A stretch of 64,000 bases of DNA from Citreicoccus inhibens (GTDB lineage Bacteria; Myxococcota; Myxococcia; Myxococcales; Myxococcaceae), in NCBI RefSeq assembly GCF_019039035.1, contig NZ_JAHNZT010000019.1, forward strand, positions 1 to 64,000. The letters are read 5' to 3'. The notes below the pieces were generated by a model. It saw only the letters and a list, made by a program, of their open reading frames with translations, did not search any database and was not told the DNA's origin. Shown piece by piece: positions 1 to 8,240 of this stretch. How positions within the stretch are numbered: the first letter of the stretch is position 1; the number at the start of each line of letters is the position of its first letter. A program made the position numbers and the translations under genes.

Positions 1-688
1 TGGTGTGAGTTTTTTTTTTTTGGTGTTGGGCCGCGGCGCGCGACTCATCCTGACGCTTGCGCTCGGCCTCGGCGTCCGCCTGGGCGCGGGCGGTGGCCTC
101 GGCGGCGGCCTTGTCCTGCGCCGCGCGCTCGGCCCGGGCGGACTCGGCGGCGGCAGCGGCGGCCTGCTCCTGGCGCTGGCGCTCCTCGTTGGCGGCGCGC
201 GTGGCCTCCGCGGCGCTGACCCCCGCGGGCGAGTTGGCTGGAGCCGCCGCCGGCGAGGATTCGGCGGCGGCCGGCTTCTCCGCGGCGGCGACCGCCGGGC
301 CCGCATTGCCGCCCGTCACCTTGACGATGAGCTGGTTGCCGGAGGCCTGGATGTCGGTCTCCACCTCGCGCTCATAGCCGATGAGCACGCGGGCGATGGC
401 CGACGAGTCCGAGCCGTAGCTGGCGGTGCGGATGCCCGTCACCACGCCGTTGCCCACCTGCTGCTCCTCGGGCACGCCCGAGAAGGTCGCCTCGGCGATG
501 TCGATGACGAGGCGCGGCGGATCCGTCATGGTGAAGGTGGTGAAGTTCGGCTTCTTCGAGCCGGAGATCTCCACCGTGCCGCCATTGACGCGCACGTTCG
601 TGATGTTGTTGAGGTCAGCGGCCGGCTGCGCCAGCGCCAGCGCGGGCACGAGCACCCATCCGAGCAGCGACACCGCCAGGGCCTTCAT
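1..688 (-). CDS. AMIN-domain envelope protein, N-terminal part (runs off the window start)
   Basis: The visible 229 codons start at an ATG (688-686). They open with a signal peptide (hydrophobic core VSLLGWVLVPALALA, then QPAAD). An AMIN-type beta domain follows at about residues 26-115, with the pattern VRVNGGTVEISGSKKPNFTTF and PPRLVIDIAEATF. AMIN domains target periplasmic proteins to the envelope and occur at the N terminus of type IV pilus secretins (PilQ) and AmiC amidases. After the domain comes an Ala/Glu/Arg/Gln-rich low-complexity stretch that is probably helical. A run of 12 adenines on the coding strand then gives Lys-Lys-Lys near the window edge. A secretin-like or pilus-associated protein is possible, but the C-terminal part is not visible, so PilQ identity is not claimed. 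Confidence 0.75.
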   Translation of the reverse strand, partial: MKALAVSLLGWVLVPALALAQPAADLNNITNVRVNGGTVEISGSKKPNFTTFTMTDPPRLVIDIAEATFSGVPEEQQVGNGVVTGIRTASYGSDSSAIARVLIGYEREVETDIQASGNQLIVKVTGGNAGPAVAAAEKPAAAESSPAAAPANSPAGVSAAEATRAANEERQRQEQAAAAAAESARAERAAQDKAAAEATARAQADAEAERKRQDESRAAAQHQKKKTHT

Positions 689-779
689 CGACCACTCCCG
701 TTCACAATCTTCACAGGGGGCGAATGCTAACACGCGCTCCCCTGGCTCCAACTTTTTGCGGCGCGAGCCACAAGCTGCG

Positions 780-2051
780 TCAGCGGATCCGCGGCAGAAC
801 GGGCGAGCGCGTCCGGTGCGTCCGGGCGTACTCGATGAGGTTCTTGATGTCGTAGCAGATCTGCCGGATGTCGTGCCCCATCGTCAGCTCGATGTGGCTG
901 TTGCCCTTCACCGGACGCCACAGCAGATACTCGCTCTGCGCCGCGCGATACACGCTGCGCGTGGACTCCACCGAGGCCAGCGGATCCAAATCCCCGAAGA
1001 TGATGGCCATGGGAACCTGGATCTTCTCGAAGCCGCGCTTGAAGTCGTAGTCGGTGCGGTAGCAGACCATCTCGCCGCGGCGGATCCACCGCGCGAACTG
1101 CTCCAGCACCTTGCGAGGCTCGCGCTCGCCGCCCTCGCGCAAGAGCCAGCGGATGTCCTCGCCGCTCACCCGCTCCGTGTTCACCAGCCGGTTGAGCCGC
1201 TGCGTGAGGCGCTTGTACAGCGGTGAGTCCTCGGCCTGCGCGAGCTGCCGCTCCAGGAACTTCAGCACCGCGTCCACCGGCACCGAGTTGAAGCGCACCG
1301 CCTCGCGCGAGTCGGGCCGCAGCCGCTGGCTCAGCGCGGGGCTGACCCACGACAGGCCACGCGACAGGAGCGCCCGCCCCGAGTCCGTCGCGCGCCGCTC
1401 CAGGTTGAAGCCCGCGAGCCCCACGTCCACCAGGCTCGCCACCGCGGGCGCGCTGTAGGCCAGCAGCCGCAGCAACATGAAGCCCCGGCCCAAGTCCGCC
1501 GGCGAGCCGATGGTGATGAGGCCCTCGAAGTCGTCATGGATGCCGGCGTAGCCGTAGCCCAGCATCCCGCCCATGGAGTGGCCGCAGTAGAAGATGCGCT
1601 CGCGCCGGGTGATGCGCTTCACACCGGAGACGGCCGCGGGCAGGTCGTAGAGGAAGTAGCTGTCCAGGTCCCAGCCGTAGTCCAGGTCCGGCGGCAGCGG
1701 GCGCTTGAAGCGCTCCGCGCGCTCCTTCTGGAACGCGATGGAGCTCTTGCCGTGCCCGCGCAGCTCCAGGATGTGGATGTCCACGCCGAAGAAGAGCAGG
1801 TTCTTGACGAACTGACCGCTCGTCCACGTGTGCCGGTTCTGCGAGAAGCCGTGCACGAGCAGGAGCGGCTCACCGAATAGCGGCTGGGGAAAGGGTTGCT
1901 TCACCGGCCGATAGCGGCTGATGACGAGCGACCACCCGTCCGCGGTCTCCACGACGTATTTCGTCTTGGTGTAGAGCGCCCGGAAATCGACTTCGTCGAT
2001 GGTGGGCATCGGAGGCCCGGGGATCGCCGATCTCCAGTCCGGCAGGCGCAT
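780..2051 (-). CDS. alpha/beta hydrolase
   Basis: This 423-residue alpha/beta-hydrolase-fold protein has an oxyanion HGF motif at 67-69 and the nucleophile elbow GHSMG at 157-161 (Ser159). The likely acid is Asp354 or Asp356 in FGDLDPLAS, and the likely His is His386 in NSHIELTMG. The catalytic set therefore appears complete. An inserted lid region of roughly 150 residues lies between strand 6 and the acid, larger than in minimal esterases. No signal peptide is seen, so it is probably cytoplasmic or membrane-associated. The substrate cannot be predicted; lipase, esterase and acyltransferase-like activities all fit. The first ATG is used here. A second in-frame ATG at 2009 (MPTIDEVDF) is equally plausible, and neither has a strong ribosome-binding site. 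The gene follows folC by about 10 bases and is probably co-transcribed with it. Confidence 0.85.
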   Translation of the reverse strand: MRLPDWRSAIPGPPMPTIDEVDFRALYTKTKYVVETADGWSLVISRYRPVKQPFPQPLFGEPLLLVHGFSQNRHTWTSGQFVKNLLFFGVDIHILELRGHGKSSIAFQKERAERFKRPLPPDLDYGWDLDSYFLYDLPAAVSGVKRITRRERIFYCGHSMGGMLGYGYAGIHDDFEGLITIGSPADLGRGFMLLRLLAYSAPAVASLVDVGLAGFNLERRATDSGRALLSRGLSWVSPALSQRLRPDSREAVRFNSVPVDAVLKFLERQLAQAEDSPLYKRLTQRLNRLVNTERVSGEDIRWLLREGGEREPRKVLEQFARWIRRGEMVCYRTDYDFKRGFEKIQVPMAIIFGDLDPLASVESTRSVYRAAQSEYLLWRPVKGNSHIELTMGHDIRQICYDIKNLIEYARTHRTRSPVLPRIR

Positions 2052-2060
2052 GGTGGGAAT

Positions 2061-3368
2061 CTACGGCGCCTGATGCAGCGCGCCAAGGTTTCGCTCGGGC
2101 AGGGCCTTCACCCGACCCACCAAGAACAGGGAACCTGTGCAGAGCACGACGTCATCCGGGCCACTTCGGGAGCGGGCAGACGCCAAGGCGTCCACCAGCG
2201 AGCCATGGACCCGAACCTCGGGGCAGAGGGCGCGCGCCTCGTCCACATAGCGCTCGGGCGCCAGGGAGCGCGGCGTGTCCAAGGGCGTGAGGTCCACCGA
2301 GGTGGCGAGCGGAAAGAGCGCTCGCAGCATCGGCCCCCGGTCCTTGTCCGCCACGACGCCAAACACGAGCCGCAGCCGCCGCCCTGAGTACAGCGCCTTG
2401 AGCGCCTCCAGGAGCACCTGCACCCCCGCGGGGTTGTGCGCGCCATCCACCACGACCGTGGGCGACTGGCCCACCTCTTCCAGCCGACCGGGCCAGCGGG
2501 CGGTGGCCAGTCCCTCCCGCGCCGCCTCGGGTGACACCGTCACCCCGCGCGCGGCGAGCGACTCCAGGCACGCCAGCGCCATGGCCGCGTTCTGCCGTTG
2601 ATACGGCCCGCGCAGCGCGAGCGACAACCCGGACAGGCGCCACGACAGCCCGCGATACGTCAGCGCGCCGTTGGCCTCGCCCTCGATGGCGAAGTCGCGT
2701 CCCTCGACCCGCAGCGGCGCGCCCACTTCGCCCGCGCGCCGAGCGATGGCCTCCAGCGCCTCGGGCTCCTGGCGAGAGACGACCGCGGGCACGTCGGGTT
2801 TGAAGATGCCGGCCTTCTCGCCCGCGATGGCCCCCAACGTGTGGCCCAGGTACTCCATGTGGTCGAACGAGATGGGCGTCACGGCCGTGACGGTGGACTC
2901 GGCCGCGTTGGTCGCGTCCAGACGCCCGCCCAGGCCCGTCTCCAGCACCACCACGTCCACGCGCTCCTGCGCGAAGTGCCAGAGCGCCACGACCGTGCCG
3001 AACTCGAAGTACGTCATCGGCTCCGACACCGCTGACGGATACCGCTCCAGCACCTCCAGGATGCGCTGGCCGAAGCGCGCGTCCGGGATGTCCTCACCGT
3101 TGACGCGGATCCGCTCGTTCACGCGCACCAGGTGCGGCGACGTGTAGAGCCCCACGCGGTGGCCCGCGGCCTGGAGCGCGGCGGCGGCGAAGGCGCACGT
3201 GCTGCCCTTGCCGTTGGTGCCCGCCACGTGCAGCACGGGCGCCTGACGCTCGGGATGGCCCAGCGCCTCCAGCGCCTCGCGCACCCGCTCCAACCCCAGC
3301 TTGATGCCCGAGGGGTTGAGCTGCGCGAGGAAGGCGAGCGCTTCCTCGGGAGTGCGGGGCGCGCTCAT
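2061..3368 (-). CDS. folC: bifunctional folylpolyglutamate/dihydrofolate synthase FolC
   Basis: FolC adds glutamate to dihydropteroate and folates in the cytoplasm, using ATP. The 435-residue length is normal for the family. The Mur-ligase-type P-loop GTNGKGST is at residues 50-57. It is followed by the YTSPHLVRVNERI segment, the FEFGTVVALWHF region, the ETGLGGRLDATN folate-binding motif and the C-terminal VVDGAHNPAGV motif. The start is the ATG at 3368. The gene lies 15 bases downstream of accD, and the accD-folC order is common in proteobacteria. Co-transcription with accD is likely. Confidence 0.96.
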   Translation of the reverse strand: MSAPRTPEEALAFLAQLNPSGIKLGLERVREALEALGHPERQAPVLHVAGTNGKGSTCAFAAAALQAAGHRVGLYTSPHLVRVNERIRVNGEDIPDARFGQRILEVLERYPSAVSEPMTYFEFGTVVALWHFAQERVDVVVLETGLGGRLDATNAAESTVTAVTPISFDHMEYLGHTLGAIAGEKAGIFKPDVPAVVSRQEPEALEAIARRAGEVGAPLRVEGRDFAIEGEANGALTYRGLSWRLSGLSLALRGPYQRQNAAMALACLESLAARGVTVSPEAAREGLATARWPGRLEEVGQSPTVVVDGAHNPAGVQVLLEALKALYSGRRLRLVFGVVADKDRGPMLRALFPLATSVDLTPLDTPRSLAPERYVDEARALCPEVRVHGSLVDALASARSRSGPDDVVLCTGSLFLVGRVKALPERNLGALHQAP

Positions 3369-3383
3369 GCGGGGCGTGCCGCC

Positions 3384-4238
3384 CTACCCCACCAGCCCGA
3401 GGAGCTGCGCGAGCTTCGCGCGCATGTCCTTGCGGTGGACGATGGCGTCCAGCATGCCGTGCTCCAGGAGGAACTCGGAGCGCTGGAAGCCTTCCGGGAG
3501 CTTCTGGCGGATGGTCTGCTCGATGACGCGCGGACCCGCGAAGCCGATGAGCGCCTTGGGCTCCGCGAGGATGACGTCGCCCAGCCACGAGAAGGACGCG
3601 GCCACGCCACCCGTGGTCGGGTTGAGCAGCACGGAGACGTAGGGCTTGTTGCCGGTGCGGAAGCGAGCGATGGCCGCGGACGTCTTCGCCATCTGCATCA
3701 GCGAGAAGATGCCCTCCTGCATGCGCGCGCCGCCCGAGGCGGAGAACACCAGCGCGGGGCACTTCAGTTCGTGGGCGCGCTCGAAGACGCGGGCCACCTT
3801 CTCCCCCACCACCGAGCCCATGGAGCCGCCCATGAACTCGAACACGAAGCAGCCCACGGAGACCTGGTGCCCGTCGATGCGGCCCACGCCCGAGATGAAG
3901 GCGTCGTTCTCGCCCAGGTTCTTGCGCGAGGACTTCAGGCGGTCCTTGTACTTCTTCGAGTCGCTGAACCCGAGCGGGTCCTGCGGCTCCAGCTCCTTGT
4001 CGAACTCCTCGAAGCTGTCCGCGTCCAACAAGGCGCCCAGTCGAGCGCGCGCCGGCCAGGCGTGGTGGTGCTCGCAGTGCGGACACACCATCCAGTTCTT
4101 CTCGAGCTCCTGGCGGTAGATGATTTCGTCGCAGGTCTCGCACTTGGCCCACAGGCCCTGCATGCGCGAGGGCTGCGGCGGCTCGGTGGCGGGCTCGGGG
4201 ACGACGGCGATGCGGGGCTTCTTGGAGAACCAGGCCAT
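3384..4238 (-). CDS. accD: acetyl-CoA carboxylase carboxyltransferase subunit beta AccD
   Basis: AccD is the beta subunit of the carboxyltransferase that forms malonyl-CoA for fatty-acid synthesis, working with AccA, which is not in the window. The 284-residue protein has the family's N-terminal zinc ribbon with Cys33, Cys36, Cys52 and Cys55 (CETC and CPHC). The crotonase-like carboxyltransferase core follows, with the SGGARMQEG motif and the TTGGVAASFSWLGD segment. It begins at ATG 4238 and reads toward folC. Confidence 0.97.
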   Translation of the reverse strand: MAWFSKKPRIAVVPEPATEPPQPSRMQGLWAKCETCDEIIYRQELEKNWMVCPHCEHHHAWPARARLGALLDADSFEEFDKELEPQDPLGFSDSKKYKDRLKSSRKNLGENDAFISGVGRIDGHQVSVGCFVFEFMGGSMGSVVGEKVARVFERAHELKCPALVFSASGGARMQEGIFSLMQMAKTSAAIARFRTGNKPYVSVLLNPTTGGVAASFSWLGDVILAEPKALIGFAGPRVIEQTIRQKLPEGFQRSEFLLEHGMLDAIVHRKDMRAKLAQLLGLVG

Positions 4239-4295
4239 GGACGCGCCGGGTTAGTCCGGCCGCCCGCGCCCGTCAACACCTTCGCAACCCGCGCT

Positions 4296-5051
4296 TCAGA
4301 ACTCGAAGGTGTCCCCCAGCTCCAGGACTTCCACGGGCAGTCCGGCCAGCTCCTTCTTGAGCTGGGACACGAACGCCGGCTTCAGGTGGTAGAGCAGCAC
4401 CGAGGCGCCCTTGCGGTCGAACTTCTGGAGTTCCGACGCCACCGTGCGGGGCGTCAGGTGTCCGGAGATGTCCGCCAGCGGCTGGAGGCTGTTGGGGAAG
4501 CTGGCCTCCAGCAAGAGCGCCTTGAGGTTCTTCGTCTCGTTGAGCGCCTTCCAGAGCTTGTCCGTGGGGCCCGTGTCCCCGCTCATGGCCAGGGCCGCGC
4601 CGCCCTTGGACACGATGAAGCCGCACGACTCCACCGGGTGACTCACCGGCACGCTGCGCACCGTGTACGGCCCCACCTCGAAGGTGCTCCCCGCGCGGAA
4701 GGACTGGATCCGCAAGACGGGCTTGGCCCGCGTGGGGATGCGGGTGAAGTCCGGCCACAGCGCGTTGTTGAACATGTTGTCGCGCAGGGCCTTGGCGCAC
4801 TCGCGCGACGCGTGGATGGTGACGGGCTTGTCCCGCCGGCCAATCACCAGGTCGGCGAGCAGCGGCAGGTCCTTCACGTGGTCGAAATGGCTGTGGCCCA
4901 CGAGGATGTGGTCCACCTTGCAGAGCTGCTCGAGCGACAGCGTCCCCGTGAGCGCGCCCGCGTCCAGCGCGAGCACGTCATCCACCAGGAAGCAGGTGCT
5001 CCTGCACGTGGGCAGCTCGCCTCCATGGCAACCCAGGACGTTCAGCTTCAC
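4296..5051 (-). CDS. class II cAMP phosphodiesterase (PDEase_II family)
   Basis: This 251-residue protein has the metallo-beta-lactamase fold of class II cyclic-nucleotide phosphodiesterases (the yeast PDE1 and Vibrio CpdP type), which hydrolyse cAMP to AMP. Visible family marks are the N-terminal LGCHGGELP and STCFLVDDVLALDAGAL segments and the metal-binding GHSHFDHVKDLPLLAD. Further metal-ligand candidates are PVSHPVESCGF and MSGDTGPTD. The start is a GTG at 5051, one base after the stop of the cyclic-nucleotide receptor gene, so translation of the two is probably coupled. Its neighbours are a cNMP-binding regulator and an adenylate cyclase, which strongly supports cAMP as the substrate. 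No signal peptide is seen. Confidence 0.88.
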   Translation of the reverse strand: MKLNVLGCHGGELPTCRSTCFLVDDVLALDAGALTGTLSLEQLCKVDHILVGHSHFDHVKDLPLLADLVIGRRDKPVTIHASRECAKALRDNMFNNALWPDFTRIPTRAKPVLRIQSFRAGSTFEVGPYTVRSVPVSHPVESCGFIVSKGGAALAMSGDTGPTDKLWKALNETKNLKALLLEASFPNSLQPLADISGHLTPRTVASELQKFDRKGASVLLYHLKPAFVSQLKKELAGLPVEVLELGDTFEF

Positions 5052-5052
5052 G

Positions 5053-5703
5053 CTAGAGGTCTCCGAACTTCCACTTCATTTCCAGGTAATGGAGGAAGTC
5101 GTGAAGTCTGGCCGAGTCATACACGGTCAGTCTGTCACCGCTGCGCTCGACGAGGCCGGCGCGCTCCAGGCGATCCAACATGCTGCGCACGGCGGGCTCG
5201 CCCACGCCGATGAGGCGCGGCATCTCGCGCACCATGAAATCGATCTCCACTCCTTCCTCCATGGGACGGCCGCGCGTCTGGCAGGCCTGGAGGATCTGGT
5301 GCACGACCCGGCTGGCCGGATCCGACATCAGGAGGTTTTCGATCTGCGCATCGGCCTCGGACAGCCGCTCGGAGAGCTTCTTGATCATCCGAACGGCGAT
5401 CTCCGAGTTGCCGCGGATCATCGCCTCGAAGGTCTTCGGGTCGATGACGAGGAGCTTGGCGTCCTCGTTGACCGTGGCGGAGGCATTGCGCGGCTTGTTG
5501 GAGATGATGGCCATCTCCCCGAAGAACTCCCCCGGCCCTAGGACCGCGAGAATCTTCTCCACGTCACGCACATGCTTGGAGATGGCAATCTTCCCGGACT
5601 GGATGACAAACATCTCCTTGCCGGGCTCTCCCTCGCGGAAGAGTTCGGTGCCCTTCGGGAATTCCTTGCCGAAACGTTGAAAGAGGGTTTCCTCGGCGCC
5701 CAT
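5053..5703 (-). CDS. Crp/Fnr-family cyclic-nucleotide-binding transcriptional regulator
   Basis: The 216 residues contain an N-terminal cyclic-nucleotide-binding beta roll (about 10-115). Its phosphate-binding cassette reads GEFFGEMAIISNKPRNASATV and includes the Arg-Asn-Ala-Ser element that contacts the cyclic phosphate. A long dimerisation helix follows. The C-terminal winged helix (about 140-205) includes REMPRLIGVGEPAVRSMLDRLERAGLVE, which matches an HTH_Crp recognition unit. It starts at ATG 5703 and stops one base before the phosphodiesterase start. The upstream neighbour is an adenylate cyclase, so this is probably the cAMP receptor of the same module. Its targets are unknown. Confidence 0.92.
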   Translation of the reverse strand: MGAEETLFQRFGKEFPKGTELFREGEPGKEMFVIQSGKIAISKHVRDVEKILAVLGPGEFFGEMAIISNKPRNASATVNEDAKLLVIDPKTFEAMIRGNSEIAVRMIKKLSERLSEADAQIENLLMSDPASRVVHQILQACQTRGRPMEEGVEIDFMVREMPRLIGVGEPAVRSMLDRLERAGLVERSGDRLTVYDSARLHDFLHYLEMKWKFGDL

Positions 5704-5748
5704 CTGGCCCGTGAGTCAATCAGCCCCCTCCCCCTCGGTCAAATAACC

Positions 5749-5766
5749 CAGCGCGATAACGCGCTG
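5749..5766. promoter_or_regulatory. perfect inverted repeat between cyclase and cNMP-receptor genes
   Basis: CAGCGCG-ATAA-CGCGCTG forms a perfect 7-bp stem with a 4-base loop in the 80-base gap between the cyclase stop and the receptor start. On the minus strand it is followed by GGGTTATTT, a weak T-rich tail. It could be a weak terminator, an attenuator or an operator half-site pair. The sequence alone cannot distinguish these. Confidence 0.4.
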
Positions 5767-5782
5767 AGTCAGGCCGTCGAAT

Positions 5783-8167
5783 TTACTTGGTCGTGGCGGT
5801 GAAGACGCCATCCCAGTCCGGGCCCGGGGGTTGGTGCTGGAACGTGGCGATGGCATCGAGGAAGCGGCGCGAGGCGGCGTCATCGGCCCAGAGCGCGAGG
5901 ACGCGCGCGAAGCGCTCCTGGGCACGCGTCCAGTCGCGAGCCAGGAAGTGCTCCACGCCGGCTTCGAAGGCGGCCACGGCCTCGGCGTCCTTCCCCGTCG
6001 GGAGGCCGAGCGCGCGCAGCTCATAGACGCCCACGGGCTCGTGCTTGCCCTTGACGCGCACCGTGCCCAGGCGCCGCGCGGTGACGTGCTCGCGCACCTG
6101 AAGCCACGTGAGCTCGGAGATGAGGATGCGGGTGCCGTACTCCTTGTTGAGTCCTTCCAGGCGCGAGCCCAGGTTCACCGCGTCGCCCATCACGGTGTAA
6201 CTGAAGCGCCCGTGCGTGCCCATGTGGCCCACGCTCATGAGGCCGGTGCTGAGGCCCACGCCGATGTCCACTTCGGGCAGCCCCGCCGCGCGCCAGCCCG
6301 CGTTCAGGTGCTGGAGCGCATCGAGGAACCCCAGGGCGGCACGGCACGCGCGCAGGGCATGGTCGGGCTGAGTCACGGGCGCGCCCCAGAAGCACATGAG
6401 GGCATCCCCGATGTACTTATCGAGCGTGCCCCCGTGCGCGAACACCACGTCCGTCATGGGCGTGAGGTACTCGTTGACGAGCGAGACCAGGCGCTCGGGC
6501 GTCAGCTTCTCGGCCAGCGTGGTGAAGCCTCGGATGTCGCTGAAGAGGACCGTGAGTTCGCGTCGCTCGCCGCCCAGCTTGAGGCGTTCAGGGTGCGCGA
6601 GCACCTGCTCCATCACGCTCGCATCCAGGTAGTGCTGGAACGCGTGGCGCAAGCGGGCCTTCTCCTGGTCCACGGACCGATAGCCGAGGAACAGCACCGC
6701 GAACGCGCAGGCGCCCACCGTCGCGAGCGGCACGGCCGTGGCCACCTGCACGCCCATGCCGAAGAGGAGCTGATCCACCGCCGCGTACGCGCCCATCAGC
6801 AGCGCCACCGTCCCCAGCTTCCACGCATACCGCACACGCGGCAGCAGCCGGGCCAGCAACCACGCCGAGGCCAGCATGAAGCCCATCTCCAGCCAGCGCG
6901 CCAGCATCGGGCGCACGAGGAAGTCCCGCCCGAGGATGTTGGAGAGGAACGCGGCGCGCACGAAGACGCCGGGCTCGAACTCGCTGAACGGCGTGACGCG
7001 CTGATCGAAGTTGCCCGTCAGCGTCAGGCCCACCAGCACGGCCTTGCCGCGCACCAGGGCGGGATCGAACGTGCCATCCACCACGTCGCCCAGGCTCAGC
7101 GTGGGGAAGACACTCGCGGGGCCCGGGTAGTTGATGAGCGTGAAGGGCTCGGACTCGGAGATGGGGATGAGCAGGTGCTCACCGGCGCGGCGACGCAGGC
7201 GCACGCCCTCGAGTCTCCCGGTGTCGGTGTCCACCACGGGCTCCACCGCCTCGGCATCGAAGTAGGCCGCGGCCGTCTGCACATCGAGCGACGCGAGGAA
7301 GCCCCGCGGCCCCTCCAACTTCGCCAGGATGGGCTGGCGGCGCAGCGGGCCGTCCGCGTCGGGAACCGTGTTGAAGAACCCGAGCCTGGGGCTCGCACGG
7401 GCCAGCACGGGGAGCGGGAGCTGGACCGACTGATTGCGCCAGCCCGGCACCTGCTCGAAGTCTCGCGCGATGGCGGCCCCCGGGGTGAGCGGACTGAAGT
7501 ACCGCCGCAGCAGATGGGGCTCCAGCAGCGACGCGCGCGCTTCCTCCTGCGCCGCGAAGCGGATCCGGTCCTTGGAGGGGTAGATGATGACGCCCTGCAC
7601 GACGCGCGGAGAACGGGCGAGCGCGGCGGCCAGCGCGGCGTCTCCGCGCGCGGCACCTCGGCGTGACAATTCCGTCCGGTAGGCCACGAGCAAGGGGTTC
7701 ACCCCCGGGGCGCCCTGGGACATCTCGCTGAGCACCTTGTCCAGCGAGTGGCCCGCTTCGGCGTAGGCGCGGGCCGCGTCGTTGGCGTCCTCATCCGCGA
7801 AGGCCATGTCCAGGCCCACCGCGGCGGCGCCGGCCTCGCGCAGGTGGTCCACGGCCAGGGCCAGCTTCTCGCGGGGCCAGGGCCACCGTCCGTGGACCTG
7901 CACGCTCTTCTCATCCACGGCGGCCACGAGCACGTCCGGATGCGGGGGCCTCACCCCGCGAAGGTGGAACTGGACGTCCGTGATGCGACCTTCCACCTGG
8001 TGCACCAGCCGGGCGACCAGGGGGATGGCGTCCGAGCCCTCGGAGAGCAGGCCGATGGCGGGCGTGGACTCCACCCAGGCGTGCAGGCCACACGCCACCA
8101 GCGCGAGGGCCAATGCGAGCAACTCGAAGCGGCGGCGCGAGAGGTAGGAGTGCATCCCGTCGGACAT
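5783..8167 (-). CDS. CHASE2-domain class III adenylate cyclase
   Basis: This membrane adenylate cyclase makes cAMP from ATP. From the start used here (ATG 8167, 794 residues) there is a first membrane segment at about residues 14-33 and a large extracytoplasmic CHASE2 sensor domain to about 420. Three membrane segments at about 428-495 follow, then the class III catalytic domain. The metal-binding aspartates are in LFSDIRGF (about Asp544) and KYIGDALM (about Asp588). The adenine-specifying Lys of KYIGD and Asp of MGDAVNLGSRLE are both present, which favours adenylate over guanylate cyclase. An ATG at 8155 (MHSYLSRRR) is an alternative start. The gene is divergent from purM and lies upstream of the cAMP receptor and phosphodiesterase genes. 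CHASE2 ligands are generally unknown. Confidence 0.93.
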   Translation of the reverse strand: MSDGMHSYLSRRRFELLALALALVACGLHAWVESTPAIGLLSEGSDAIPLVARLVHQVEGRITDVQFHLRGVRPPHPDVLVAAVDEKSVQVHGRWPWPREKLALAVDHLREAGAAAVGLDMAFADEDANDAARAYAEAGHSLDKVLSEMSQGAPGVNPLLVAYRTELSRRGAARGDAALAAALARSPRVVQGVIIYPSKDRIRFAAQEEARASLLEPHLLRRYFSPLTPGAAIARDFEQVPGWRNQSVQLPLPVLARASPRLGFFNTVPDADGPLRRQPILAKLEGPRGFLASLDVQTAAAYFDAEAVEPVVDTDTGRLEGVRLRRRAGEHLLIPISESEPFTLINYPGPASVFPTLSLGDVVDGTFDPALVRGKAVLVGLTLTGNFDQRVTPFSEFEPGVFVRAAFLSNILGRDFLVRPMLARWLEMGFMLASAWLLARLLPRVRYAWKLGTVALLMGAYAAVDQLLFGMGVQVATAVPLATVGACAFAVLFLGYRSVDQEKARLRHAFQHYLDASVMEQVLAHPERLKLGGERRELTVLFSDIRGFTTLAEKLTPERLVSLVNEYLTPMTDVVFAHGGTLDKYIGDALMCFWGAPVTQPDHALRACRAALGFLDALQHLNAGWRAAGLPEVDIGVGLSTGLMSVGHMGTHGRFSYTVMGDAVNLGSRLEGLNKEYGTRILISELTWLQVREHVTARRLGTVRVKGKHEPVGVYELRALGLPTGKDAEAVAAFEAGVEHFLARDWTRAQERFARVLALWADDAASRRFLDAIATFQHQPPGPDWDGVFTATTK

Positions 8168-8203
8168 GGTAGCCGTAAACCCGACACCCGCGCGCCGAGG
8201 CCC

Positions 8204-8232
8204 GAGACAAGGGCCCACGGGCCGGGTAGAAG
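8204..8232 (+). promoter_or_regulatory. possible sigma-70-type promoter for purM
   Basis: GAGACA (8204-8209), a 17-base spacer and TAGAAG (8227-8232) match 4 of 6 bases in each hexamer. The GTG of purM lies at 8241, so the predicted leader would be only a few bases. The bases GAAGG of the same element could instead act as a ribosome-binding site. Confidence 0.35.
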
Positions 8233-8240
8233 GCCGCCCC

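Noticed and set aside
1..688. PilQ secretin identity for the AMIN gene
   Set aside because: Only the AMIN and low-complexity part is in the window; no secretin domain can be seen.
3132..5213. A 693-codon plus-strand open frame opposite folC, accD and the phosphodiesterase gene
   Set aside because: It is antisense to three well-supported genes and its product is His/Arg/Gly/Ala-rich with no domain, as expected from GC-biased third positions.
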